The position numbers were made by a program, and so were the translations under genes. Shown in pieces: positions 7,508-15,189 of a DNA stretch of 64,000 nucleotides. Under the pieces are notes generated by a model. It was not told the origin of the DNA. It made no database searches and saw only the letters and a program-made list of their open reading frames with translations. The first letter of the stretch is position 1, and every line of letters begins with the position of its first letter. The DNA is from a virus. The stretch is taken from positions 1 to 64,000 of the IMG/VR virus record IMGVR_UViG_3300036715_002961; one strand, given 5' to 3'.

Positions 7508-8468
7508 GAAGAACCTCGTTGAACGCGGCGAACAGAATTTCGGAGAGCTGGGAGAGGGGGAGCGAGTCGGCGTCGGAGCCAGGGGGCATCGCCGCGCGGA
7601 CGGTTGGCCGTCCGTAGCGCGAAACGAGAACGCGAACCTTTTCGGCGAGGACGTCGCCCGCGCCGTCGGGGTCGGAGACGAGGACCAGGCGGGGCCAGGA
7701 AACGAGCTTCGTCGCGTGCTGCACGCGGATCTGGGAGCCAGCAAGGGCGGCGATCGAAACGTCGCCGAGAGCGCGCTCGACGGCCATCGCGTTGAACGCA
7801 CCCTCGGTGACGAACAGAACGTTGCGTGATGCCGGCGGGGGCCAATGACGCTCACCGAACAGGGCGCCGAGGCTCGAACCGTCCACGTCGGGCTCGGGTT
7901 CAAGGTAGCGCCGGCGGTCGCCCGTGTAGGAGCGCGCGGTGTAGCCGCCGAGGACGTTGTTCGAATCCGCGTAGGGGATCACGATCCGACCGCCGAGAGG
8001 CCCCTTCCGCGCGAACGTAATGCCCCAGCGGGCGACCTGTGCGGCCGTGACGTTGTTGCCGAACTTGTTGCGATTCAACAGATATTCGCGGATGCGCGGG
8101 GGCCACTGGTCAAGCGGCATGGGAGGCTCGACGTGGGGCGGCAGCTCGAAGATCGGCCGGCGGCGAACCTGCAACGACACGGACTCGACCTCGCGACGCG
8201 GTGCTTCGGCGTCGCCGGCGAGCCACTCGACCGCCGCGGGGTAGGTCATGCCCGGATGCAGGGCGCGGACCAGAGAGATCAGGTCGCCAGAAAATCCGCA
8301 AGGAAAGCAATGGTGCATGCCGTCCTTGTCGCCGCCGTCCTCGTCGCGGATACGCCACGACGGAGACGAATCATCGTGCGCCGGATTCGGACATAGGGCC
8401 GTCAGCTCCTTGCCGCCGCGCTTGTAGGCGATGCCCAGGCGGCTCAAAACTCGCTCAACGCGCGTCAT
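7494..8468 (-). CDS. DnaG-type primase
   Basis: A 324-aa primase. It has an N-terminal CHC2 zinc finger (C26, H31, C54, C57: LCPNPAH...CFPCGFSGD). A TOPRIM domain follows, with VTEGAFNAMAVERAL (catalytic Glu, near residue 222) and SDPDGAGD (metal-binding Asp pair, near residue 263). There is no helicase domain, so it works with the separate DnaB-like helicase encoded by the preceding gene. Its start overlaps the helicase stop (ATGA, 8465-8468), indicating coupled translation. Confidence 0.94.
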   Translation of the reverse strand: MTRVERVLSRLGIAYKRGGKELTALCPNPAHDDSSPSWRIRDEDGGDKDGMHHCFPCGFSGDLISLVRALHPGMTYPAAVEWLAGDAEAPRREVESVSLQVRRRPIFELPPHVEPPMPLDQWPPRIREYLLNRNKFGNNVTAAQVARWGITFARKGPLGGRIVIPYADSNNVLGGYTARSYTGDRRRYLEPEPDVDGSSLGALFGERHWPPPASRNVLFVTEGAFNAMAVERALGDVSIAALAGSQIRVQHATKLVSWPRLVLVSDPDGAGDVLAEKVRVLVSRYGRPTVRAAMPPGSDADSLPLSQLSEILFAAFNEVLRAAA

Positions 8469-10066
8469 TCAAATTCTCGGCGGTTGGAGGATTTCGATGA
8501 CGACTTCGGCCGGCGGCTGCCGCCGAAACGCGGCTGCTCGGGGGCGAACTCATCGTCGACGTCGCCGGGGCGGCGGTAGGGAATGCTGCGCCCGTTCCAG
8601 ACGCGACCTTGGTCCGGGTTCCAGTCAAATTCCACGGCGAGCGGCGCAGTACCGTGGCGCTGCTTCAGGATCAGCGCTTCGAGCTTGTCGTCGGTCAACT
8701 CTTTCCAGAGGGCCGGGCGGTTGAGGCCGATCATCGTGTCGGCGACCTCGGTCCACGCGCCGCTCCCCTTGACGCCTTCGCGTGTGGGACGTTTGTCGGG
8801 GCGCTGTTCGACGTCTTTAAGCCGCTGTTGTTGCAGCATAATGATGTGGTAGCCGCCTTCCTGAGCCATGGCCTGTTGGCGGTAGAGGGCTTCTTCCTCG
8901 GCTTCGGGGGATGCGTCGACGAGGCAGCGCTTCCACAAGTCGGCGATGAAAACGTCGCAGCCGCTTTCAAGAACGTGGTCTTGGAGGATTTCGAGGTTTC
9001 GCTCGTTGGTTCGGCGAGCCTCGCCGGCGTGCCGGGAACGCTGGAACGGGTTGTCAATAAACCGAACATGGCGACCGATTTCGCGCATGCTCTCTTCGAT
9101 CCTGCGAAGATCTTTATCGCTCAGACGACCAGCGCGACACTCGGCACGCGAGAGACCGAGTTCGATGCAGGCGAGAAGTTCGAGCGACATGCCCGGCATC
9201 ATTTCCCATGCCCCGTAAAGCACGCGCCGGTTGAGACCGACGAGGCCGAGGGCTACGTTGGCCGTGAATGTCGTTTTGCCACCGCCCGAAACGGCTGTAA
9301 TAACCGTGACCTGGCCGGGCTCGGTGCCGCCCGTCATGCGAAGGATCGGCTCGCCGTTGGCGTCGACTTTCTCGTACCAGTCGAGGGATTGAATCCCGTA
9401 GCCGTAGGTTTTTCGGGATCCGCGCTCGCGCAGATCCTTCATTTGAGCCTCGACGATCTGGTCGGAATCGAGGAGCCATTTGCGGTCCTCGGCGCCGTCG
9501 AATGTCGTGTAGACAGCCTTTGCGAGCTGGCGAACTTTGGTCGGATCGGTTGAAGGGTCTTTGAGCCCTTCGATGAGCAGGGGAAGCGTGTTTTTTGCAG
9601 CGCGCACGCGCGAGACGTCCCAGAGGAGCGTGTCGACATGCCAGCTGGCGTTGCGCTCGCTGCCACGGCTCGCTTCGATCATGCTTGCGATGTGGGCAGC
9701 GACCTTCGCGCCCGCTTTGACTTCGATGGTCGCCGGGGCGAATCCGAGCTTCTGGCGATGGAGGGCGAGCAGGCATTCCCATGCCTCGCGGTTCTCGCTC
9801 GTGACGAAATGCGACGCGAGAACGCGGCGACTGGCCTGGACAAAAACGGCAGGGTCTGCAGCGCAAAATCCGATGACGTAGCCCTCGTTGGCCGCGTCGA
9901 CGGAGATGACCGTGCGTTCGGCTTTATCCGCTTTCGGAGCCGCTTTCGCGGGCTGCGGGGGCGGCGATGGCGGGTCGACGGGACCAGCCATAAAATCGGC
10001 GATAGCGGCCGGCGATGCGGGCGGTGCCGTGTCGGGGAGGGGAACCCGGGTTCTCGTGGGCTGCAT
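8465..10066 (-). CDS. DnaB-like replicative helicase
   Basis: A 533-aa RecA-fold helicase. The N-terminus (1-50) is Pro/Ala-rich and includes TRTRVPL from the dispersed palindrome. A helical N-terminal domain spans about 55-210. The Walker A motif AVSGGGKTTF is at 258-267, the Walker B-like strand DVFIADLW near 366, and a following sensor strand is IIMLQQQR. The Ser/Arg-rich tail ends KSSSKSSNRREFE. The ATG at 10066 has a strong AGGAG four bases upstream, so the palindrome truly lies within codons 4-8. It unwinds the fork and recruits the primase. Confidence 0.93.
   Translation of the reverse strand: MQPTRTRVPLPDTAPPASPAAIADFMAGPVDPPSPPPQPAKAAPKADKAERTVISVDAANEGYVIGFCAADPAVFVQASRRVLASHFVTSENREAWECLLALHRQKLGFAPATIEVKAGAKVAAHIASMIEASRGSERNASWHVDTLLWDVSRVRAAKNTLPLLIEGLKDPSTDPTKVRQLAKAVYTTFDGAEDRKWLLDSDQIVEAQMKDLRERGSRKTYGYGIQSLDWYEKVDANGEPILRMTGGTEPGQVTVITAVSGGGKTTFTANVALGLVGLNRRVLYGAWEMMPGMSLELLACIELGLSRAECRAGRLSDKDLRRIEESMREIGRHVRFIDNPFQRSRHAGEARRTNERNLEILQDHVLESGCDVFIADLWKRCLVDASPEAEEEALYRQQAMAQEGGYHIIMLQQQRLKDVEQRPDKRPTREGVKGSGAWTEVADTMIGLNRPALWKELTDDKLEALILKQRHGTAPLAVEFDWNPDQGRVWNGRSIPYRRPGDVDDEFAPEQPRFGGSRRPKSSSKSSNRREFE
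10040..10055. repeat. Dispersed palindrome, copy 2
   Basis: Core GAACCCGGGTTC at 10042-10053, in codons 4-8 of the helicase gene, where it encodes TRVP. Confidence 0.9.
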
Positions 10067-10072
10067 AAACTC

Positions 10073-10594
10073 CTAGGTGGGACGGGCGGTAGCGCGGCGA
10101 CGTTGCTCGACGAACCAGTCGCTGAACAGGACTTCTTTTTTGAAGACCAGGATCCAGCCGATGGGGCGGGCGGAACCGGTGTAGGTACAGCGCTTGATTT
10201 CGGCGGCGCGGTAGGCCTCGCGGCTCTGCTCACGGGCGAAAACCCATTCGAGATAGGCCGCCATGCGAGGGGGGTTGTTGTGGAACTTTTCTTCGAGCAT
10301 TTTCTGCGCGGCAACGATGGCCGCCGCGCGGGTGACTCCGTCAAAATCGGGGACCGGGATCTTGTAGAAGTCCGCGAACATCCGCTCGTACGCGAGGACG
10401 AAATGACCGCCTTTGAGGTCGGAAAGATCGCCCTTGTCAAGGGCTGCGACGAGGTCGTCTTCGAGTTGACGACGAACACGCTCGGAGGTCCCGCGGTAAC
10501 GACGAGGCTTGGCAGGGGCGCCAACGAACGCCTGAAAGTCGTCAGCCGGCGACGGGGCCGGCTGGACGACGTAGACAGTTGCCTTGCGGGCCAT
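10073..10594 (-). CDS. Hypothetical replication-module protein (173 aa)
   Basis: A 173-aa, mostly helical, basic protein immediately upstream of the helicase, with its ATG sharing one base with the preceding stop (TGATG at 10594). Notable segments are YERMFADFYKIPVPDFDGV and EKFHNNPPRMAAYLEWVFA, and the C-terminus is Arg-rich. Its place directly before the replicative helicase would suit a helicase loader, but no sequence signature shows this. Function unknown. Confidence 0.7.
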   Translation of the reverse strand: MARKATVYVVQPAPSPADDFQAFVGAPAKPRRYRGTSERVRRQLEDDLVAALDKGDLSDLKGGHFVLAYERMFADFYKIPVPDFDGVTRAAAIVAAQKMLEEKFHNNPPRMAAYLEWVFAREQSREAYRAAEIKRCTYTGSARPIGWILVFKKEVLFSDWFVEQRRRATARPT

Positions 10595-10869
10595 CAGCGA
10601 GACTCGGCGTAGGCCTTCCGAAACTCGGCCAGCTTCTGAGCGCGCGCCTTCGCGGCAAACGCGGTCAGCTGCGCGTTGACCGCTTCAAGGGCCTGCTCGA
10701 CGGTCTCGCCGGGCTGAACCTCGCGCGTGATGCTGTAAGGCCCGATTTCGCAGCAATTGTATTGGATCGGGGCGTACAGCTCGCGGGCGAACGTCACCGT
10801 GACGATGATTTCGCCATTGGGACCAGTCGCGACGGGGGACGGCGGAGCTTCAACGGGAATACGAGCCAT
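10594..10869 (-). CDS. Hypothetical protein (91 aa)
   Basis: A 91-aa protein with a good ribosome site (AAAGGAT) before ATG 10869. It has a beta-rich N-terminal half (EIIVTVTFARELYAPIQYNC), a PGETVEQAL turn and a helical C-terminus (TAFAAKARAQKLAEFRKAYA). This layout recurs in phage early genes as a small uncharacterised family. It sits between the UvsW-like helicase and the replication genes. Function unknown. Confidence 0.75.
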   Translation of the reverse strand: MARIPVEAPPSPVATGPNGEIIVTVTFARELYAPIQYNCCEIGPYSITREVQPGETVEQALEAVNAQLTAFAAKARAQKLAEFRKAYAESR

Positions 10870-10884
10870 TTTCAGGGGATCCTT

Positions 10885-12399
10885 TCAGAGACGAACGGAC
10901 GAAACGGAAACCCATTCGTCGTTGCGAACGAGCTTCGTGCGCACCGGGCCATTCCAGCGCGCGATATTTTTGATGTGCACGTTTCCGTGAATGAGGGGGT
11001 CCATCACCATGTAAAGACGACCCATTTCACGACCGGGGAACTTGCGGCAGAACCGCCCACGGACCTGCCCGAAAAACTGCTCGTGCGTCCCGATGGGCGT
11101 GACCGCGAAACCGACCGAGACCGTAGGCGCGTCGATGCCGGTCCCGATTGATTTGTAGGTCCCGACGCCGACGTCGATCGTGCCGGCCTTGATGCCTTCG
11201 AGGGTCGCGCGAAACTCGGCTTTGCTCTCGGCGCCGCCGAGCAACAGGCCGGTGCGAATGCCGAACCCGACAAGACGGGCGGCGATGGCCTGGCAGTGCT
11301 CGCGCTCGTGGGCGAGAACGAAGCATTTGGCGCCACCTTGGACCTCGGCGACCAGGTGCTTGATGTAAAGAGCCTCGCGCGCCTCGTCCGCCGCGAACAA
11401 GCGCTTGAGGGCGAGAAAATCGACACGTTCGGGATCGTTCGGGCGGCCGCGAGAGGGTGCGCGGGCCGCGCTGGGGTTGTACTCGTCGCAGCGGGTCGAG
11501 GATTCGAGAAGGCGGACCTCGACGGGCGTGACGACGCTCTTAGTCACCAACTCGGCGTGGTTGATTTCGTAGGCACGCTCGCCGAAAAGATCAGCGATCA
11601 GAAAGTCTTTCTTGTCCTTGCGGCGCTCGTCGGCCGAGGCACCGATGCGGTAGAGAGCGGGAATCGGATCGACCGACGCGTAGAACGTCCCGGCCGCAAA
11701 AAATTGGACTTCGTCGGCGAAAACCGCACCGAAGTAGCGCTTGATGCGGGCCGCCTTCGCGCGGTCGTTCTTGAAAATCGACGACAGCGTCTGAACGGTC
11801 GCGACCGTGATCGGGCGAAGTTCGAACCGCGGACTGCGAATCAGGCCGACGGCGGACGGCTCGATGCCGAGGTTCTTTTGGATCTCTTTGACCCATTGCT
11901 CGGCGAGCGAACCCGAATGCACGATGACCAGGGTAGGAACCTTTAGTTCGCTGGCGAGGGCGACCAACGCGGTGGTCTTACCGGAGCCGGTGCCGGCTTT
12001 GATCAGGCAGGTTTTGCGCTCGCGAGCGGCCGCGACAATCTCGGTCTGGTGGGGCATGAGTGCGCGCGTCATGACGGAAAATTCGGCCGGGGGTGTGGGC
12101 TGGCCGCGCATCTGACGATCGCGAACGGCGGGGACCTCGCCGTGCCGTTCGAGGATGGTCAGGACGCGGGCGATGCCGCCACGGGGGAACGTGATCCAGT
12201 CGGGATTTGCAGCGCTCGGCGACTTCGCAAATTGCCATGTCACGATCCATTCTTTGACGCCGTAGGTCGCCAGCTTCATCGCCCGTTTCTTCGCGAAATC
12301 CGGGTTCTTATGCGTGAATGCGACTTTCAGCTCACTGGCAGCGTTGGGGGTCAGGTCGGATAGTTTGACCCGAACGCGGTTGTCGACGAACAGCTCCAT
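10885..12399 (-). CDS. UvsW-like superfamily 2 helicase
   Basis: A 504-aa DExx-box helicase. An N-terminal region of about 115 residues precedes the core (starting near RALMPHQTEIVAAARE). Walker A is KAGTGSGKTT, motif II is ADEVQFF (DEVQ in place of DEAH/DECH), and motif V/VI-like blocks are TYKSIGTGIDAP and GQVRGRFCRK. The order and length fit T4 UvsW-like enzymes that remodel forks and R-loops and help shift origin-dependent to recombination-dependent replication. The ATG at 12399 was chosen as the first ATG before conserved sequence; no strong Shine-Dalgarno is present. It is the first gene after the large control region. Confidence 0.9.
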   Translation of the reverse strand: MELFVDNRVRVKLSDLTPNAASELKVAFTHKNPDFAKKRAMKLATYGVKEWIVTWQFAKSPSAANPDWITFPRGGIARVLTILERHGEVPAVRDRQMRGQPTPPAEFSVMTRALMPHQTEIVAAARERKTCLIKAGTGSGKTTALVALASELKVPTLVIVHSGSLAEQWVKEIQKNLGIEPSAVGLIRSPRFELRPITVATVQTLSSIFKNDRAKAARIKRYFGAVFADEVQFFAAGTFYASVDPIPALYRIGASADERRKDKKDFLIADLFGERAYEINHAELVTKSVVTPVEVRLLESSTRCDEYNPSAARAPSRGRPNDPERVDFLALKRLFAADEAREALYIKHLVAEVQGGAKCFVLAHEREHCQAIAARLVGFGIRTGLLLGGAESKAEFRATLEGIKAGTIDVGVGTYKSIGTGIDAPTVSVGFAVTPIGTHEQFFGQVRGRFCRKFPGREMGRLYMVMDPLIHGNVHIKNIARWNGPVRTKLVRNDEWVSVSSVRL

Positions 12400-12443
12400 G
12401 CAAGGGTTACGTCGGTTCGGCGGATTTTCGATCGGCGGGCCGT

Positions 12444-12463
12444 GACGATTTTCGAAAATCGTC
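12444..12463. promoter_or_regulatory. 20-bp perfect palindrome, candidate operator
   Basis: GACGATTTTCGAAAATCGTC is a perfect 20-bp palindrome 45-64 bp upstream of the UvsW-like ATG. Its AT-rich centre in GC-rich DNA and its position between promoter-like sequence and the first gene suit a dimeric repressor site. It is unrelated to the CCCGGG-centred palindromes. Confidence 0.6.
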
Positions 12464-12469
12464 CGCCAA

Positions 12470-12485
12470 GGGAACCCGGGTTCTC
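12470..12485. repeat. Dispersed palindrome, copy 3
   Basis: Core GAACCCGGGTTC at 12472-12483, non-coding, 6 bp from the separate 20-bp palindrome. Confidence 0.9.
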
Positions 12486-12514
12486 GTCGCGGCGGGGTCC
12501 GAATCCGGCTCGCC

Positions 12515-12555
12515 ATAAGGATCGCGCCCGCGGGATAAGGATCGCGCACCCGCGG
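12515..12555. repeat. Tandem 20-bp direct repeat
   Basis: Two adjacent copies of ATAAGGATCGCGC followed by CCGCGG (12515-12534 and 12535-12555; the second has one extra base). They lie between the AT-rich island and the palindromes and could be binding iterons. Confidence 0.7.
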
Positions 12556-12566
12556 TTCCAAATCAA

Positions 12567-12615
12567 AGACTCTTATTTATTATTACTAATACAAACTCAC
12601 TCAGATCCCAAAGAT
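12567..12615 (-). promoter_or_regulatory. AT-rich island with sigma-70-like promoter
   Basis: The only strongly AT-rich stretch of this gap. On the minus strand TTGGGA is followed about 17 bp later by TAGTAATAATAAAT, giving plausible -35 and -10 elements reading towards the UvsW-like gene. An unwinding element for an origin is the alternative. Confidence 0.45.
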
Positions 12616-12638
12616 CCGAGAATTAAGTTCACAGATCT

Positions 12639-12670
12639 CTTAGCTCCGCTAAGCCTTCGGCTTAGCTCCG
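12639..12670. repeat. Nested short hairpins
   Basis: GCTAAGCC-TTC-GGCTTAGC (12648-12666) is a perfect 8-bp hairpin. Copies of CTTAGCTCCG flank it at 12639 and 12661, so alternative pairings are possible. There is no U-run, so it is unlikely to be a simple terminator. Confidence 0.6.
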
Positions 12671-12712
12671 CCGCTTCGCCTTCGGCTCGCGACGGCAAGC
12701 TTGAACGGAGGC

Positions 12713-12806
12713 TTCCCCGGGGCGAGAGATCTGAAAATGCGAAACTTGCCGAGGCGGGAATGCCTGGACCGGTCGCGAGAGGAACCCGGGTTCTCGCCCC
12801 GGGGAA
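12713..12806. repeat. 15-bp inverted repeat enclosing 64 bp
   Basis: TTCCCCGGGGCGAGA at 12713-12727 is repeated exactly inverted at 12792-12806. The right arm overlaps the edge of a dispersed palindrome. Each arm itself contains CCCCGGGG. Confidence 0.8.
12780..12795. repeat. Dispersed palindrome, copy 4
   Basis: Core GAACCCGGGTTC at 12782-12793, non-coding, overlapping the right arm of the 15-bp inverted repeat. Confidence 0.9.
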
Positions 12807-12887
12807 TCAGGACTCCGAAGAATGTCCCTAAAATGCGTTTTAACGCGTCGAGCCCCCGTTAGGCTACCAGGGTAGCACACCCGTGGT

Positions 12888-12911
12888 AAAAGACGATTCT
12901 AGGGGTCGTCT
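12888..12911 (-). terminator. Rho-independent terminator after the small membrane gene
   Basis: On the minus strand AGACGA and TCGTCT form a 6-bp stem followed by TTTT, 18 bp after the stop at 12929. It closes the late tail/lysis operon before the control region. Confidence 0.65.
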
Positions 12912-12928
12912 CGGCGCGGCATTTGGGG

Positions 12929-13165
12929 TCAGGGGGTGGGGTCCGCGGGTGGAGTCGGCGGGCGCCCGCCGATTTTGGTCGCAGCATCCTCGGCGGCGAT
13001 GGAGACGACCAGCGTGGACACGAGCCATTTGATGAAGCCGAGAGCGTCATCCCACGAAATTCGCCCAAGAAAAAGGGCGATGAACGCGAAAATGACGCAA
13101 ATCATCACGACCATGACCTTGGACGAACCGAGCAGCCGCTGGAGCGGGGCGATGAGAGCGTTCAT
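12929..13165 (-). CDS. Small membrane protein, putative holin
   Basis: A 78-aa protein starting MNALIAPLQRLLGSSKV. One strong transmembrane helix (MVVMICVIFAFIALFL, about 18-33) is followed by a weaker hydrophobic segment (FIKWLVSTLVVSIAAEDA) and a Pro-rich tail. Size, topology and its place at the end of the late operon suit a holin or a small inner-membrane protein of the lysis system. The muramidase lies far away at 45-46 kb, so the lysis assignment is an inference. Confidence 0.7.
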   Translation of the reverse strand: MNALIAPLQRLLGSSKVMVVMICVIFAFIALFLGRISWDDALGFIKWLVSTLVVSIAAEDAATKIGGRPPTPPADPTP

Positions 13166-13189
13166 GCGACGAGGGTACAGCAAAACGAA

Positions 13190-13235
13190 AAAAAAAAACC
13201 CGACGATCCACCATGGATCGTCGGGCCCGGGTGTT
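13190..13235 (-). terminator. Strong rho-independent terminator
   Basis: On the minus strand CCCGACGATCC and GGATCGTCGGG form an 11-bp perfect stem with a short loop, followed by nine T. It lies 20 bp after the stop at 13255 and ahead of the putative holin gene, which would then need read-through or its own start of transcription. Confidence 0.93.
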
Positions 13236-13254
13236 TGGGCACGGGAGAGCCAGA

Positions 13255-13662
13255 CTAGCGCTTTCCGCGAGGCGCTGCAGGCATATTCGCCGAGGACGGA
13301 CGCGAGGCCTTGATGGCGTCGAGGACGGTTTGCATCGAGCGGTCGTGGTCGCCTTTGGTCAGCATTTCTTTTTGAATCTGCTCGACGATTTCCTGGGTTC
13401 GTTCGAGTTGGGTTCGCTGATGTTCGGACAACTGGGCCTGCAATCCTTGCTGCTTTTCGAGCTGCTCGCACCGCGTTCGAACTTTTTCGAGTTCTTCGCG
13501 GTCGCGTTTGGCGTTGTCTTCGTGAGCGTGAATCTTGTCAGTAAAAACCGCTTTTTCCTGAGCGATGAGGTAGCGGGCGAGACCGATGTAGAGACTCAGC
13601 CCGACGGATAGGAGCGTGCACAGGCACGTTACGACGGCCGAGAGAATTTCGACTTTATCCAT
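13255..13662 (-). CDS. Membrane-anchored coiled-coil protein
   Basis: A 135-aa protein starting MDKVEILSAVV at 13662. Residues 7-32 form a transmembrane helix (VVTCLCTLLSVGLSLYIGLA). Residues 40-105 are a charged coiled coil (NAKRDREELEKVRTRCEQLE onward), and the C-terminus is flexible. This is the topology of an inner-membrane spanin or a tail-associated membrane protein. It follows a fibre gene by 8 bp and precedes the putative holin. No outer partner is evident next to it. Confidence 0.75.
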   Translation of the reverse strand: MDKVEILSAVVTCLCTLLSVGLSLYIGLARYLIAQEKAVFTDKIHAHEDNAKRDREELEKVRTRCEQLEKQQGLQAQLSEHQRTQLERTQEIVEQIQKEMLTKGDHDRSMQTVLDAIKASRPSSANMPAAPRGKR

Positions 13663-13670
13663 GGCGAGCC

Positions 13671-15185
13671 TCAGAATTGAAGGCGCTGCGCGTAAGCTGC
13701 GTGCGTGTACTGAAGAAACCAAACCGCCGCATCGGTCAAGTTATGCATCGTCGCACTTTGGCTTACCCCCACGGGATTCATTTGAGCAATGTCGTGTTCA
13801 GTGACGACTACAAACTGAACATCCCCACCCGCGGACTGTTCGACAGCCAGGCCGTTCTGGCTCGACGTGTTGTTCGCGTCGGCCACGTAAACGACCTGAT
13901 TAAACCCGCCGACTTTCCCGTTCGGAATACCACTCACATTCGCGACGTTAGCAATTTGAACACGACGAGTATTGGCGGGAACCGGCAAGTTACCCGGTAC
14001 GGCGAGTCCGACTACGTCGCTGAGATACCCTTCGATCTCGATGTATGACTTTTTGCGCATCGCCGTTTTGGTCGTGGCTACAAACGGCCCTGGACCGCCG
14101 GCGGCCGCGGTAGCGATTAGACCGAACATGTAGCCGGGGGTAGCCGTCAAAAGGCCAGTTGAAGCAGGGGGGAGAAGGTTTACCGACGAGATCGACAGGT
14201 TCGTCGGATCGGTGAGTGCCGCGACCGGAATACCCTTGAAATCGCCGGGGATACGGACACCCGAGGCAGCCGGGAAGTATCGCGCCCATCGCGGCAATCC
14301 TTCGGGAAAGAGCATGTAAAAGTAGATGAGATGCGATCCGCCGGGGATGGCGAACCCGGAAACCTGATTGATGGCAGAGACGGGCGAGAACACAGCCGCG
14401 TTGACTTCCGACGCGCCCAGCGTCCCACCGACGCGCACGCCGTCGAGAAACGCAGAAACGGTTCCCTTCAAATCGTCGAGCGCACCGGCATACGTTGAAT
14501 CACGCCAGTCGTATCCAATGGTTCCACGCGTCAAATTCTCACGGTCAGAAACGAGCGGGCGGACGTCGAAAAACTCGACGTTGTCGTTGGTCGTCGAGCC
14601 GGGCGCGTGGCAGGCGATCGCGAGGGGGCACCAGCCGGATGCATGGCCGGGATAACCCGCGCCGGGAACGCCCTGGCGCACGCGAAACACGAGACGCGAT
14701 CCGACGATTTTAGGAACCGAAACAGCGTCGAAAACACGCGTCGATTCGTTGTAAATGTCGCGGTTCTCAATCGCGAAGGTTTCGTCGACGCGTGAGAACT
14801 CGACGACGTCGACGCGGACGCTTCCCGTCAGATTCGGAGACAACACAAGCGAGCCGGGCGTGGCCGCGTTCGAGGTCAGCTCGGCGAAACACAAGGGCGA
14901 GTTGTTCGGATCAACCTGAGTTTCAGTCGTGCACGCGGCACCGGCGGAGATGTACAAGTCGAAGGAAGCCATTTGCGGGAGTACGCAAAGGCCCGACAAA
15001 ACCAGTGCACGAAGGGGTGCGCTGGTCGTGACGTATTGAACATCTTCTTTCCCGTTGTGCAGGGTCGAAAAGAGATGTCGCGCGACCTCCATCAACCCTC
15101 GATTACCGAGGGCTTGCGCCTTGTTGACGTCCTCAGAGAGGACCTTTTCACGCGTGTTGAATTTGACAGTTTTGTTGCCGCTCAT
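13671..15185 (-). CDS. Tail fibre or baseplate-distal virion protein
   Basis: A 504-aa protein with a strong ribosome site (GGAAGG) before ATG 15185. The N-terminus (MSGNKTVKFNTREKVLSEDV) has the helical look of baseplate-attachment segments. The rest is beta-rich with many Gly, Ser, Thr and Asn. It occupies the gpH (fibre) position of the P2-like order V-W-J-I-H, just after the gpI-position gene. Receptor-binding function is inferred from order and composition; no enzymatic motif is visible. Confidence 0.72.
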   Translation of the reverse strand: MSGNKTVKFNTREKVLSEDVNKAQALGNRGLMEVARHLFSTLHNGKEDVQYVTTSAPLRALVLSGLCVLPQMASFDLYISAGAACTTETQVDPNNSPLCFAELTSNAATPGSLVLSPNLTGSVRVDVVEFSRVDETFAIENRDIYNESTRVFDAVSVPKIVGSRLVFRVRQGVPGAGYPGHASGWCPLAIACHAPGSTTNDNVEFFDVRPLVSDRENLTRGTIGYDWRDSTYAGALDDLKGTVSAFLDGVRVGGTLGASEVNAAVFSPVSAINQVSGFAIPGGSHLIYFYMLFPEGLPRWARYFPAASGVRIPGDFKGIPVAALTDPTNLSISSVNLLPPASTGLLTATPGYMFGLIATAAAGGPGPFVATTKTAMRKKSYIEIEGYLSDVVGLAVPGNLPVPANTRRVQIANVANVSGIPNGKVGGFNQVVYVADANNTSSQNGLAVEQSAGGDVQFVVVTEHDIAQMNPVGVSQSATMHNLTDAAVWFLQYTHAAYAQRLQF

Positions 15186-15189
15186 TGGC

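Larger units (their letters stand above)
12400..12887 (-). promoter_or_regulatory. Control region ahead of the replication operon
   Basis: About 490 bp with no convincing gene. In transcription order it holds a 15-bp perfect inverted repeat (12713-12727 with 12792-12806) overlapping a dispersed palindrome, a cluster of short hairpins (12639-12670), an AT-rich island with promoter-like sequence (about 12567-12615), a 20-bp direct repeat (12515-12555), a second dispersed palindrome, and a separate 20-bp palindrome (12444-12463). The UvsW-like gene follows. This density of symmetrical elements points to an operator/promoter region for early transcription, and possibly a replication origin. Confidence 0.75.
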
